Below the pieces are notes generated by a model. The model was not told where the DNA came from. It saw only the letters and a list, made by a program, of their open reading frames with translations, and searched no databases. DNA of 21,731 nt, from the IMG/VR virus record IMGVR_UViG_3300020439_000099, positions 1 to 21,731 of that record. The stretch is one strand, 5' to 3'. Made by a program: the position numbers and the translations under genes. Below are positions 12,519 to 19,424 of the stretch, piece after piece. Source of the DNA: a virus. Every line of letters begins with the position of its first letter. Position 1 is the first letter of the stretch.

Positions 12519-12696
12519 TGTTAATGATGTAACCTGGAGTATCATCATATCTCTCATAATTCTTTTGGCGGGGGTTGGTTATTACATATATACCATTATG
12601 AGTTTAGCATTTAGGGAACTGGAAGATGTCAATGACACCCCCAAGTCGGAAGAGTTGTTACAACTTCCGAGTGATCAAGATCAACAGGGTAGTTGA
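12490..12696 (+). CDS. Small single-span membrane protein (68 aa)
   Basis: From ATG 12490 the product starts MNLLLRPLNDVNDVTW and has one long hydrophobic span (SIIISLIILLAGVGYYIYTIM) followed by an acidic soluble tail (FRELEDVNDTPKSEELLQLP). It overlaps the previous gene by 29 bases and the nuclease gene downstream by 71. The membrane segment strongly suggests a genuine gene. The ribosome binding site is weak. Function unknown. Confidence 0.62.
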   Translation: MNLLLRPLNDVNDVTWSIIISLIILLAGVGYYIYTIMSLAFRELEDVNDTPKSEELLQLPSDQDQQGS

Positions 12697-13090
12697 TGGA
12701 GATACTATTGATGTCACTATTGATCTCGGATTCGATCTTTATAAGAAAGAACGAGTTAGAGTTGCTGGTGTGGACACACCAGAGAAGAGAACGAGGAATC
12801 TCGAAGAGAAGGCGTTAGGACTTGATGCTACCAATTGGTTGAAGGAGAAACTAGAGGGAGCTGTTAAGGGAGATGATGATCTCATCATTAGAACTGAACT
12901 GGTTGGTGGTGTGGGTAAGTACGGTCGCCTTCTTGGTTGGTTATATATTGGAGATGCAGAAGTTTCATTGAATGAAACAATGATCGACGAAGGATACGCC
13001 TGGGCGTATGATGGCGGCACTAAGAAAAAGGATTTTGAAGAGCTTCGAGAAATCCGTAGAAGCCGTGGTACTTTAATAGAACAAGTATGA
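12626..13090 (+). CDS. Staphylococcal-nuclease-like (SNase) nuclease
   Basis: The 154-residue protein carries the full SNc pattern: VDGDTIDV with D24 and D26, VRVAGVDTPEKR with R45, D50 and E53, and GKYGRLLGWLY with R101. These match the calcium ligands and catalytic arginines of Staphylococcus aureus nuclease. The fold ends MIDEGYAWAY. There is no signal peptide, so it should act inside the infected cell, on host DNA or RNA, as a Ca2+-dependent nuclease yielding 3'-phosphate ends. The start could instead be GTG 12671 (VIKIN), which would remove the overlap with the upstream gene and the odd MSMTPPSRKS leader. It ends in an ATGA overlap with the halogenase-like gene. Confidence 0.88.
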   Translation: MSMTPPSRKSCYNFRVIKINRVVDGDTIDVTIDLGFDLYKKERVRVAGVDTPEKRTRNLEEKALGLDATNWLKEKLEGAVKGDDDLIIRTELVGGVGKYGRLLGWLYIGDAEVSLNETMIDEGYAWAYDGGTKKKDFEELREIRRSRGTLIEQV

Positions 13091-14235
13091 AAATCGCAGT
13101 AGTAGGTGCGGGAACTGCAGGCTTATTGTCTGCAGTTACTTTGTGCCAATCTTTGCCTCCTTTCATTGAGGTTTATTTAATCCACAGCAATGATATTGCC
13201 CCTATTGGTGTCGGAGAATCTACTCTGTTAGATTTTCCAGAGATTTTATGTGAGGGTATTGATTACTATCATTTACTTGATAAGAAAGAAATGAATGCTA
13301 CCACCAAATTTGGTGTTAGATTTGTGGGTTGGCAAGATGACGATTTCTATATTACTTTTGGTAGTGGATGTCATGGACTTCACTTCGATAGTGCTGCACT
13401 ATCTCAGTTTGTAATTCCAAGATTGCAGAAGAAGTATGGTCGTTTCATGGAAGTCCGTGCTACTGTTAAAGAACTTAATGAGGTAGGGGATAAGGTATTC
13501 GTTGAATGCGACAACGATGTTTTTGAGTTTGATTATGTTGTTGATTGTAGAGGATTCCCTGAAGACTATAAAAATTATATTGAACCAAAGAATGTATATT
13601 TAAACTCGGCTATTACTGTAGCATCAGAGGGCATTGTTGATTGGCAATACACCGCACATATTGCTCATGAACATGGATGGATGTTTGCGGTTCCGTTAAA
13701 TGATAGAACTGGATTGGGATACTTATATAATGATAACTTCTGCGAGAGACATGATGCTCTCTATGAAATGGATAAGATTGCAAAGAGATTGAATCTTCAA
13801 GTTGACTTTGATGAAGCAAAAGAATTTAAGTTTAAGAACTACTATGCAAAGAAAGTAGTTTCATCAACATCAAGAATATTCTTGAATGGCAATAGAGCAT
13901 TGTTCTTTGAACCAATTCAAGCAACATCAATTGGTTGTTACAGTATGATTAACAAATTGATTGTGGATTATATAAATCATGATATTGAGATTGATAAGTT
14001 GCAGGAAGATTATGAGAAAATGATCAAAGAAGCCTTGATGTTTATTAACATACACTACTCTAAAGGGTCAGTGTATGATTCTCCTTTCTGGAAAATGTCA
14101 CAAGATGCAAGTAAAAAGTGCATTAATGAATATGATGTCTATAATTATAAGTGGGAGTATCTAATTGATTCACTTCCGCTTACGAATCAAATGCGGGATA
14201 GGTTTTTAAATGGACGAGAGAAGGCTTTGGTATAG
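13087..14235 (+). CDS. Flavin-dependent tryptophan halogenase-like protein
   Basis: The 382-residue protein matches the flavin-dependent tryptophan halogenase family. It has FAD-binding GAGTAGL at the N-terminus, GVGEST at 41-46, and a lysine (K74 in TTKFGVRFVGW) aligned by eye with the hypohalous-acid lysine of PrnA. The GWxWxIP motif is replaced by GWMFAVP at 197-203. The usual (D/E)PLE(A/S)T(S/G)I is EPIQATSI at 275-282, so the catalytic glutamate position holds Gln278. It is shorter than PrnA or RebH (over 500 residues), so the C-terminal substrate-binding part is reduced. Canonical enzymes chlorinate or brominate free tryptophan using FADH2 and O2; the altered residues make the substrate and even halogenation uncertain. 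The start overlaps the nuclease stop as ATGA. Confidence 0.82.
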   Translation: MKIAVVGAGTAGLLSAVTLCQSLPPFIEVYLIHSNDIAPIGVGESTLLDFPEILCEGIDYYHLLDKKEMNATTKFGVRFVGWQDDDFYITFGSGCHGLHFDSAALSQFVIPRLQKKYGRFMEVRATVKELNEVGDKVFVECDNDVFEFDYVVDCRGFPEDYKNYIEPKNVYLNSAITVASEGIVDWQYTAHIAHEHGWMFAVPLNDRTGLGYLYNDNFCERHDALYEMDKIAKRLNLQVDFDEAKEFKFKNYYAKKVVSSTSRIFLNGNRALFFEPIQATSIGCYSMINKLIVDYINHDIEIDKLQEDYEKMIKEALMFINIHYSKGSVYDSPFWKMSQDASKKCINEYDVYNYKWEYLIDSLPLTNQMRDRFLNGREKALV

Positions 14236-14239
14236 GAGA

Positions 14240-14314
14240 ATGAAAGTATTGATGAAGAAAATCAGTAAACTTCAATTAAAAGATTCTATAGATAAGAATT
14301 TGGATACTAAATAG
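14240..14314 (+). CDS. Possible 24-residue basic peptide
   Basis: A short ORF (MKVLMKKISKLQLKDSIDKN...) lies between the halogenase-like gene and the CTAAATA promoter. AGGAGA touches the ATG, which is too close to be an ideal ribosome binding site; ATG 14252 is better spaced. Its stop codon is overlapped by the late promoter. Support is thin. Confidence 0.25.
   Translation: MKVLMKKISKLQLKDSIDKNLDTK
14307..14313 (+). promoter_or_regulatory. T4-type late promoter motif CTAAATA
   Basis: CTAAATA preceded by ATA ends 22 bases before the ATG at 14336. Motif and spacing match 1688-1694. It marks the return from the auxiliary metabolic block to late genes. Confidence 0.6.
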
Positions 14315-14335
14315 GGTGCCCCCTGAACTGCTGTT

Positions 14336-14548
14336 ATGTTAGCCTTTCTATTACCATTAGCATCTAAAATTATTTCCGATGCTGTATCCAAGATCCCAGA
14401 GAATGAAGAACTGGGAGAGAAGTTAGTTGAAATTTGCCTACTTATCCTATCTAAAGCTGTTAAACTGACCAAGACCGATATGGATGATCAACTTCTAGAA
14501 GTTGTCACCAAAGCAATCGCTGCAAGGGAAGAAGCTCCTGCGGAGTGA
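14336..14548 (+). CDS. Small helical protein, possibly membrane-active (70 aa)
   Basis: The protein begins MLAFLLPLASKIISDAVSKIP, an amphipathic or weakly hydrophobic helix, then ELGEKLVEICLLILSKAVKL, a second hydrophobic helix, and ends in a charged tail. Proteins of this shape are conserved in cyanomyoviruses. The size and two hydrophobic helices would allow a holin role, but the second segment is also typical of a soluble helical hairpin, so I do not assign it. It has a CTAAATA late promoter 22 bases upstream and a canonical terminator just after its end. Confidence 0.7.
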   Translation: MLAFLLPLASKIISDAVSKIPENEELGEKLVEICLLILSKAVKLTKTDMDDQLLEVVTKAIAAREEAPAE

Positions 14549-14557
14549 TTACCTACC

Positions 14558-14565
14558 TATAAATA
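14558..14565 (+). promoter_or_regulatory. TATAAATA just before the terminator
   Basis: A perfect late-promoter octamer lies between the stop at 14548 and the hairpin at 14567-14586. A transcript starting from it would begin inside or just after the hairpin, so its use as a promoter for the 14636 gene is doubtful but possible. Confidence 0.35.
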
Positions 14566-14566
14566 G

Positions 14567-14593
14567 GAGACCCTTAACAGGGTCTCTTTTTTT
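14567..14593 (+). terminator. Rho-independent terminator
   Basis: GAGACCC (14567-14573) and GGGTCTC (14580-14586) form a seven-pair stem with loop TTAACA, followed by seven Ts (14587-14593). It is placed 18 bases after the stop codon of the 14336 gene. This is the clearest terminator in the window. Confidence 0.88.
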
Positions 14594-14600
14594 ATAAATA
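14593..14600 (+). promoter_or_regulatory. Late promoter TATAAATA
   Basis: A perfect TATAAATA (followed by AAT) starts on the last T of the terminator and ends 35 bases before the ATG at 14636. It matches the T4 late consensus exactly. Confidence 0.75.
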
Positions 14601-14635
14601 AATCTAGATCATAGTTAACATTGGAGTAAAAGCCC

Positions 14636-15127
14636 ATGTCTCTTTGGGGAAATAAAGATACAGTATACGCGACTGGTAACATCACAACGATCACCGCTCA
14701 GGGTGTAGTTACTGGCTCTGGCACAACTTTCTCCGCATCGGGGCTTGTTGCTGCGGGTCAGGTCATCACTATGGGTGCATACGGATCTGGAGTCATTAAG
14801 TCGGTTGACTCGGATACCCAACTCACTCTTGATAGTCCTGCTGGTCTAACTGCTGGTAGTGGTTTGACACAATCTTTCAACATTGGTGAGTCTCCTAAGT
14901 ATTTGGTTAAGGATGCAGCTTATGCTGGTAACCAAGTCTTTGGTGCTGATCCTACTGAGGTTGGTGTAGCACGTGGCGGTATCTACGAAGTTGCACACGC
15001 TGGATGGGTTGGTATCAAGACCTACACCGATGCACACGGAAACACAAGAACCAAGACTGAAGTCTTTGTTGCAGGTTCTTCTATCACTAGTGACGCTGCT
15101 GACGATTCTACCCTCGCAGATAGCTGA
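14636..15127 (+). CDS. Probable virion structural protein
   Basis: The protein has 163 residues and starts MSLWGNKDTVYATG, a start I associate with a conserved late protein of T4-like marine phages. It has a Gly/Thr/Ser/Val-rich beta composition (TITAQGVVTGSGTTFSASG, then GVIKSVDSDTQLTLDSPAG), a middle PKYLVKDAAYAGNQVFGAD block and a GWVGIKTYTDAHGNTRTKTEV segment near the end. The perfect late promoter and upstream terminator suggest strong, independent late expression, as expected for a virion component. No specific T4 counterpart is recognised. It has no membrane segment or cysteines. Confidence 0.75.
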   Translation: MSLWGNKDTVYATGNITTITAQGVVTGSGTTFSASGLVAAGQVITMGAYGSGVIKSVDSDTQLTLDSPAGLTAGSGLTQSFNIGESPKYLVKDAAYAGNQVFGADPTEVGVARGGIYEVAHAGWVGIKTYTDAHGNTRTKTEVFVAGSSITSDAADDSTLADS

Positions 15128-15154
15128 TATATATTAAGGTTGAATTAATGGTTC

Positions 15155-15526
15155 ATGAAGTTCACTGAGTTGAATGAAAATAATTATGTAATCTTTGCGA
15201 TTAGAAATTATGAAAATCCACACGCTGTAACTAAAGAAGATTTTGAAGAAGATCTTAAACGGTTTAAGTGGATTAAAAGATTGCTTAAACGATACAGAAC
15301 AACAGGTGTGTTGAAAGCGCACCTGTTGATTAATCATTTTATTATTTTGTATAATGTCTTTGGAGAAGCAGCTACTCCACTGTTGTTCTATAAAATTGAT
15401 AACGATCTGTGGCCTGTGGTAAAAACGTTTATCGTTTATCTGGGCAAATTCCCAGAATATCCAAAGTCACATCTACATGATATTCCTTTAGATGATACAT
15501 GTTTAGATTGTCTGAAACAATTATGA
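15155..15526 (+). CDS. Conserved phage protein of unknown function (123 aa)
   Basis: The protein begins MKFTELNENNYVIFAIRNYENPHAVTKEDF and continues through a charged FEEDLKRFKWIKRLLKRY helix and a hydrophobic LLINHFIILYNVFGEAATPLL region. It ends with the PLDDTCLDCLKQL cysteine pair (CxxC). I recall this family in T4-like and other marine phages without a known function. The helical, hydrophobic centre is too short and interrupted to call a membrane span with confidence. A 12-pair hairpin with two G-U pairs occurs at 15300-15328. The stop overlaps the next start as ATGA. Confidence 0.78.
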   Translation: MKFTELNENNYVIFAIRNYENPHAVTKEDFEEDLKRFKWIKRLLKRYRTTGVLKAHLLINHFIILYNVFGEAATPLLFYKIDNDLWPVVKTFIVYLGKFPEYPKSHLHDIPLDDTCLDCLKQL

Positions 15527-15699
15527 ATGAACATAGAGCACTCACAAACATGCGAAGAGTTGTGAGAGAAATGATGGCTGCTGGTACTGGTGGCTTCACA
15601 AATGCTGCAGATGAAAAAGGACCTGTAGCAGGATTTGACCCCGTAATGTCTAAACCTTTGAAGAGGAAACTCAAAAAAGTAAAAGATATCAAAAAGTAA
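15523..15699 (+). CDS. Small basic protein (58 aa)
   Basis: I chose ATG 15523 (MNEHRALTNMRRVVREMMAAG), which overlaps the upstream stop as ATGA. The product has a basic N-terminal helix, a glycine-rich GTGGFTNAADEKGPVAGFDPVMS segment and a lysine/arginine tail (KRKLKKVKDIKK). Similar GPVAGxDP-plus-basic-tail endings occur on other cyanophage proteins, so the motif may be a shared docking or binding element. It is separated from the next gene by a single base. Function unknown. Confidence 0.68.
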   Translation: MNEHRALTNMRRVVREMMAAGTGGFTNAADEKGPVAGFDPVMSKPLKRKLKKVKDIKK

Positions 15700-15700
15700 A

Positions 15701-16138
15701 ATGGCGTTCGGTTTAGGTAAACTTGCCGTCTTAGAATCAAAACTATCCATTTACGAAGACCTCTCTAAGGAGATGTTGGATAAACTGGAACGTGCCGTTG
15801 GCACTATCTCCGAGAACAGTAACAAGATTGCTGTTATCTTGGAACGTCATGAAAATAGATTAGACGAAAGCGAGAGAACTGATAACCTTATCATCAAGAT
15901 GATTGACGAGTTAAAAGAACAGGAAGAAAAGAACCATCAAATTCTTCATGAAAGAATTGATCGTATCCAAAAGAAAGTTGACTCTAATCAAAGATTTGTC
16001 ATTGGAGTGTCTGCTGTCATTGCAACGGTTGTGACAGTACTGCAAGTGATCCCTCCAATGGTTAAAGTATTGACACCTTCAACATCTACAAGTATGATAG
16101 GGAGCCAGGTATCCCTAGTTCATGATCTTCGTAGATGA
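15701..16138 (+). CDS. Coiled-coil protein with C-terminal membrane segment (145 aa)
   Basis: From residue 10 to about 100 the protein is highly charged and heptad-like (KLSIYEDLSKEMLDKLERAV, then ERHENRLDESERTDNLIIKM), predicting a long coiled coil. One hydrophobic span follows near residues 103-123 (FVIGVSAVIATVVTVLQVIPP), with a short polar tail. Coiled coil plus C-terminal anchor resembles XhlA-type lysis accessory proteins, and holin-related function is possible but unproven. It overlaps the primase gene by 17 bases. Confidence 0.72.
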   Translation: MAFGLGKLAVLESKLSIYEDLSKEMLDKLERAVGTISENSNKIAVILERHENRLDESERTDNLIIKMIDELKEQEEKNHQILHERIDRIQKKVDSNQRFVIGVSAVIATVVTVLQVIPPMVKVLTPSTSTSMIGSQVSLVHDLRR

Positions 16139-17117
16139 CAAATATATTGGGATGATTTCATCCCGACTTAATAAGTTTGCCAAAAAGAAGAACGGATTAT
16201 ATAACTTTAGATGCCCTTACTGTGGAGACTCACAGAAGCATAAGAACAAAGCTAGGGGATATCTTTATATTGTAAAGAATGATTATAACTTTAAGTGTCA
16301 CAACTGTGGTACTACGAGAACCCTTGCCAACTTCTTGAAGGATCAAGATTCGGTCATCCATGATCAGTACGTCATGGAGAGGTATAAACGTGGTGCCACG
16401 GGGAAAAGATCAAATACGGCTGCACCCAAATTTAAGTTTGAGAAGCCTGTTTTCAAGAAGAAACAAGAGCTAAATCTCAACAAAGTCGTAAACCTAAATA
16501 AAGAACATCCCGCTCGAACCTACTTAGAACAGAATAGACAACTTCCCAGTCAGGCACTGGAAGATATGTACTATGTCGAGAATTTCAAAGAGTGGACTAA
16601 TACCCAAAAACAGACGTTTGATAGTGTAACAAATGACGAACCACGCATTATCATACCTCTTAGGTATAATGGAAAGATAATTGGATATCAAGGGAGAGCT
16701 CTTCTTCCCAAATCGAAGATCAAGTACATAACGATCATGCTGGAGGAGGATGCTCCGAAGGTTTTTGGTCTTGACAAAATTAAAATTGAGGATCCCGTAT
16801 ATGTCGTCGAAGGACCCATCGACAGTTATTTCCTTGGAAATGCTATTGCTATGTGTGGGAGTGATGTTGACTTGCGCTCTCTTGATTATCAGTTCGTATT
16901 CGTCTACGACAACGAACCAAGAAACAAGGAGATTGTTGAGAAGATTACAAGAGCCACCGAGCACGGTTATAAGGTAGTTATTTTTCCAAAGGAGGTTGTT
17001 GAGAAAGATCTAAATGACATGTACTTATCTGGACTAGATGTCCAGAATCTGGTAGAATCTAATATCTACCAAGGTTTAGAAGCCAAACTAAAATTACAGA
17101 CCTGGAAACGAGTATGA
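16122..17117 (+). CDS. 61: DNA primase gp61
   Basis: The 331-residue protein has a zinc-binding N-terminus with CPYC at 31-34 and CHNC at 59-62, followed by a linker and a TOPRIM domain. TOPRIM motifs are visible: the catalytic glutamate E230 in VVEGPIDS, D263 in VYDNEP, and D296/D299 in KDLNDM. This is the T4 gp61 architecture. It synthesises short RNA primers for lagging-strand replication and binds the gp41 helicase, encoded at the start of this window. Domain order and length fit the family. The start overlaps the upstream coiled-coil gene, and the stop overlaps nrdA as ATGA. Confidence 0.92.
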   Translation: MIFVDDKYIGMISSRLNKFAKKKNGLYNFRCPYCGDSQKHKNKARGYLYIVKNDYNFKCHNCGTTRTLANFLKDQDSVIHDQYVMERYKRGATGKRSNTAAPKFKFEKPVFKKKQELNLNKVVNLNKEHPARTYLEQNRQLPSQALEDMYYVENFKEWTNTQKQTFDSVTNDEPRIIIPLRYNGKIIGYQGRALLPKSKIKYITIMLEEDAPKVFGLDKIKIEDPVYVVEGPIDSYFLGNAIAMCGSDVDLRSLDYQFVFVYDNEPRNKEIVEKITRATEHGYKVVIFPKEVVEKDLNDMYLSGLDVQNLVESNIYQGLEAKLKLQTWKRV

Positions 17118-19411
17118 GCAATGGTATTAAGGTGGTTAAGAGGAGTGGAGATATCGAGTCTCTTAACCTAGAGAAACTTCATAAGATGGTGGATGCTGCT
17201 TGTGAAGGACTTGCAGGAGTGTCTGCAAGTCAAGTAGAAATTAATTCTGGCATCCAGTTTTATGATGGTATCACTACAGCTGAGATCCAAGAGATTCTCA
17301 TTCGTAGTGCTAGTGACCTTATCGATCTTGACCATCCTAATTATCAGTTTGTAGCTGCTAGACTTCTTTTATTTGCACTGAGGAAGAGTTTGTATGGAGG
17401 AATGAGGGATCATCCTCCCCTTCACGAACAAATCCACACTGGTGTTGAAAAGAGAATTTATGATAAAGAAATTCTTGATAACTATACCGATGAAGAAATT
17501 GAAAAGGTAAATAGTTTTATCGACCATGAACGTGATTATCTTTTCACCTATGCTGGTCTTCGTCAGGTAATTGACAAGTATCTCGTACAGGATCGTAGCA
17601 CGGGTCAGGTGTATGAGACTCCTCAGTTCATGTATGCATTGATTGCCATGACGATCTTTGCTAAGTATCCGCAGGAAAACAGACTCGATTATGTCAAACG
17701 ATACTACAACGCAATCAGCAAACACAAAATCAACATTCCCACACCTATCATGGCAGGAGTGCGAACTCCACTTCGACAATTTGCTAGCTGTGTTCTTGTT
17801 GATGTTGATGACACCCTCGATAGCATCTTTAGCTCTGATATGGCTATTGGCAGATACGTTGCACAAAGGGCGGGAATCGGTATCAACGCAGGTAGAATCC
17901 GCGGCATCAACGCTAAGATCAGAGACGGAGAGGTTCAACACACAGGTGTGGTCCCCTTCCTCAAAAAGTTTGAATCAACTGTCCGATGCTGCACACAAAA
18001 CGGCATCAGAGGTGGGTCAGCGACTGTCCACTTTCCTATCTGGCACCAAGAGATCGAAGACATCATCGTCCTGAAAAACAATAAGGGAACCGAAGATAAT
18101 CGTGTTCGTAAACTAGATTATTCTATTCAAATTTCCAAGTTGTTCTATGAACGTTTTATCCAAGATGGAGAAATTTCTCTCTTCAGTCCTCACAACGTTC
18201 CTGGTCTTTACGATGCTTTTGGTACTGATAGATTTGATGACCTATATGTGGGTTACGAACAAGATCTCCGAGTTCCAAGAAAGACTGTCAAAGCACAAGA
18301 GTTGATTCTCGATATCCTTAAAGAACGTGCTGAGACTGGTCGTCTCTATATCATGAATATCGACCATTGCAATAGTCATTCGTCCTTTATTGATAAGGTG
18401 AACATGAGTAATCTCTGTCAGGAGATCACTCTTCCAACTGATCCCATTCAACACATTGATGATATCTCTGGAGAAATTGCTCTTTGCATTCTCTCCGCAA
18501 TCAACGTGGGTAAACTTCGTAATACTGATGAACTGGAAGAACTATGTGATCTTTCTGTTCGTGCTCTGGATGAGTTGATTGATTATCAACAATATCCAGT
18601 CAAGGCTGCAGAACTCGCCACAATGGGTCGTAGATCCCTCGGGATCGGTTATATCGGTCTTGCACATTATCTTGCCAAGAATGGGTGGAGATACGACTCA
18701 CAGGACGCCTGGGATGCGGTCCACAGACTCACAGAGAGTTTCCAATATTATCTACTGAAGGCATCTAATCAACTCTCTAAAGAGAAGGGTGCTTGTGTTG
18801 AATTCCCAAGAACAAAATATTATGAGGGACTACTCCCGATTGACACCTACAAACAAGATGTAGACGAAATCACTTCACAGGAGCTCCAACATGATTGGGA
18901 ATCTCTTAGAACATCTATCACTGAACACGGTCTCAGGCACTCAACACTGTCCGCACAGATGCCATCGGAGAGCAGTTCCGTTGTGTCAAACGAAACAAAT
19001 GGAATTGAACCACCTAGAGACTACTTGTCCATTAAGAAGTCAAAGAAAGGGCCTCTTAAACAAATTGTTCCACAATATGCTACTTTGAAAAATAATTATA
19101 CTTTGCTGTGGGACATGCAGAGTAACGAAGGTTATATCAAAGTTGTTGCAGTTATGCAAAAGTTCTTTGATCAGGCTATCTCTGGAAACTGGGCATACAA
19201 TCCAGAAAATTATCCAGACAATGAGGTCCCTGTTTCTGTTATGGCTAACGATTTCTTACAAACATACAAATATGGTTGGAAGACATCCTATTATCAGAAC
19301 ACTCATGACATGAAGAGTGATGAGATTGATACTAAAAAAGAATCCCTAGAACAATTACTAAACACAATTGCTGAAACGGAGGAAGAAGACTGTGACAGTT
19401 GCAAGATCTAA
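17114..19411 (+). CDS. nrdA: Ribonucleotide reductase class Ia, large subunit
   Basis: The 765-residue protein has an N-terminal ATP-cone (IKVVKRSGDIESLNLEKLH). Active-site residues match E. coli NrdA: redox cysteine C226 in ASCVLVD, N433, C435 and E437 in NLCQEI (thiyl radical site), the second redox cysteine C458 in ALCILSAIN, and radical-transfer tyrosines Y726 and Y727 in SYYQNTHD. A C-terminal CDSCKI supplies cysteines C760 and C763 that reduce the active site. It converts ribonucleoside diphosphates to deoxy forms and pairs with NrdB just downstream. No intron or inserted domain is visible. It is a standard T4-type enzyme and uses reducing power that Gnd and Zwf could increase. Confidence 0.97.
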   Translation: MSNGIKVVKRSGDIESLNLEKLHKMVDAACEGLAGVSASQVEINSGIQFYDGITTAEIQEILIRSASDLIDLDHPNYQFVAARLLLFALRKSLYGGMRDHPPLHEQIHTGVEKRIYDKEILDNYTDEEIEKVNSFIDHERDYLFTYAGLRQVIDKYLVQDRSTGQVYETPQFMYALIAMTIFAKYPQENRLDYVKRYYNAISKHKINIPTPIMAGVRTPLRQFASCVLVDVDDTLDSIFSSDMAIGRYVAQRAGIGINAGRIRGINAKIRDGEVQHTGVVPFLKKFESTVRCCTQNGIRGGSATVHFPIWHQEIEDIIVLKNNKGTEDNRVRKLDYSIQISKLFYERFIQDGEISLFSPHNVPGLYDAFGTDRFDDLYVGYEQDLRVPRKTVKAQELILDILKERAETGRLYIMNIDHCNSHSSFIDKVNMSNLCQEITLPTDPIQHIDDISGEIALCILSAINVGKLRNTDELEELCDLSVRALDELIDYQQYPVKAAELATMGRRSLGIGYIGLAHYLAKNGWRYDSQDAWDAVHRLTESFQYYLLKASNQLSKEKGACVEFPRTKYYEGLLPIDTYKQDVDEITSQELQHDWESLRTSITEHGLRHSTLSAQMPSESSSVVSNETNGIEPPRDYLSIKKSKKGPLKQIVPQYATLKNNYTLLWDMQSNEGYIKVVAVMQKFFDQAISGNWAYNPENYPDNEVPVSVMANDFLQTYKYGWKTSYYQNTHDMKSDEIDTKKESLEQLLNTIAETEEEDCDSCKI

Positions 19412-19424
19412 GAGACCAAGTGGA

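Noticed and set aside
15429-15750. Minus-strand open frames of about 100 codons across 15429-15750
   Set aside because: They run across the ends and starts of three well-supported + strand genes and have no promoter or ribosome site.
16095-16117. TAGGGA/TCCCTA inverted repeat at the end of the coiled-coil gene
   Set aside because: Only six pairs, inside coding sequence, with no T-tract and with the primase gene starting immediately after.
16494-16500. CTAAATA inside the primase gene
   Set aside because: No start codon of a supported gene follows at a suitable distance.
17369-17941. 190-codon minus-strand open frame inside nrdA
   Set aside because: nrdA is certain on the + strand and the antisense product has no recognisable features.
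19368-19424. Longer NrdB start at TTG 19368 or GTG 19392
   Set aside because: The GTG has a good GGAGGAAG site, but the ATG at 19425 puts iron ligands at E. coli-like positions and matches the T4 NrdB N-terminus; the longer starts would add a basic leader absent from the family. Not fully excluded for the GTG.
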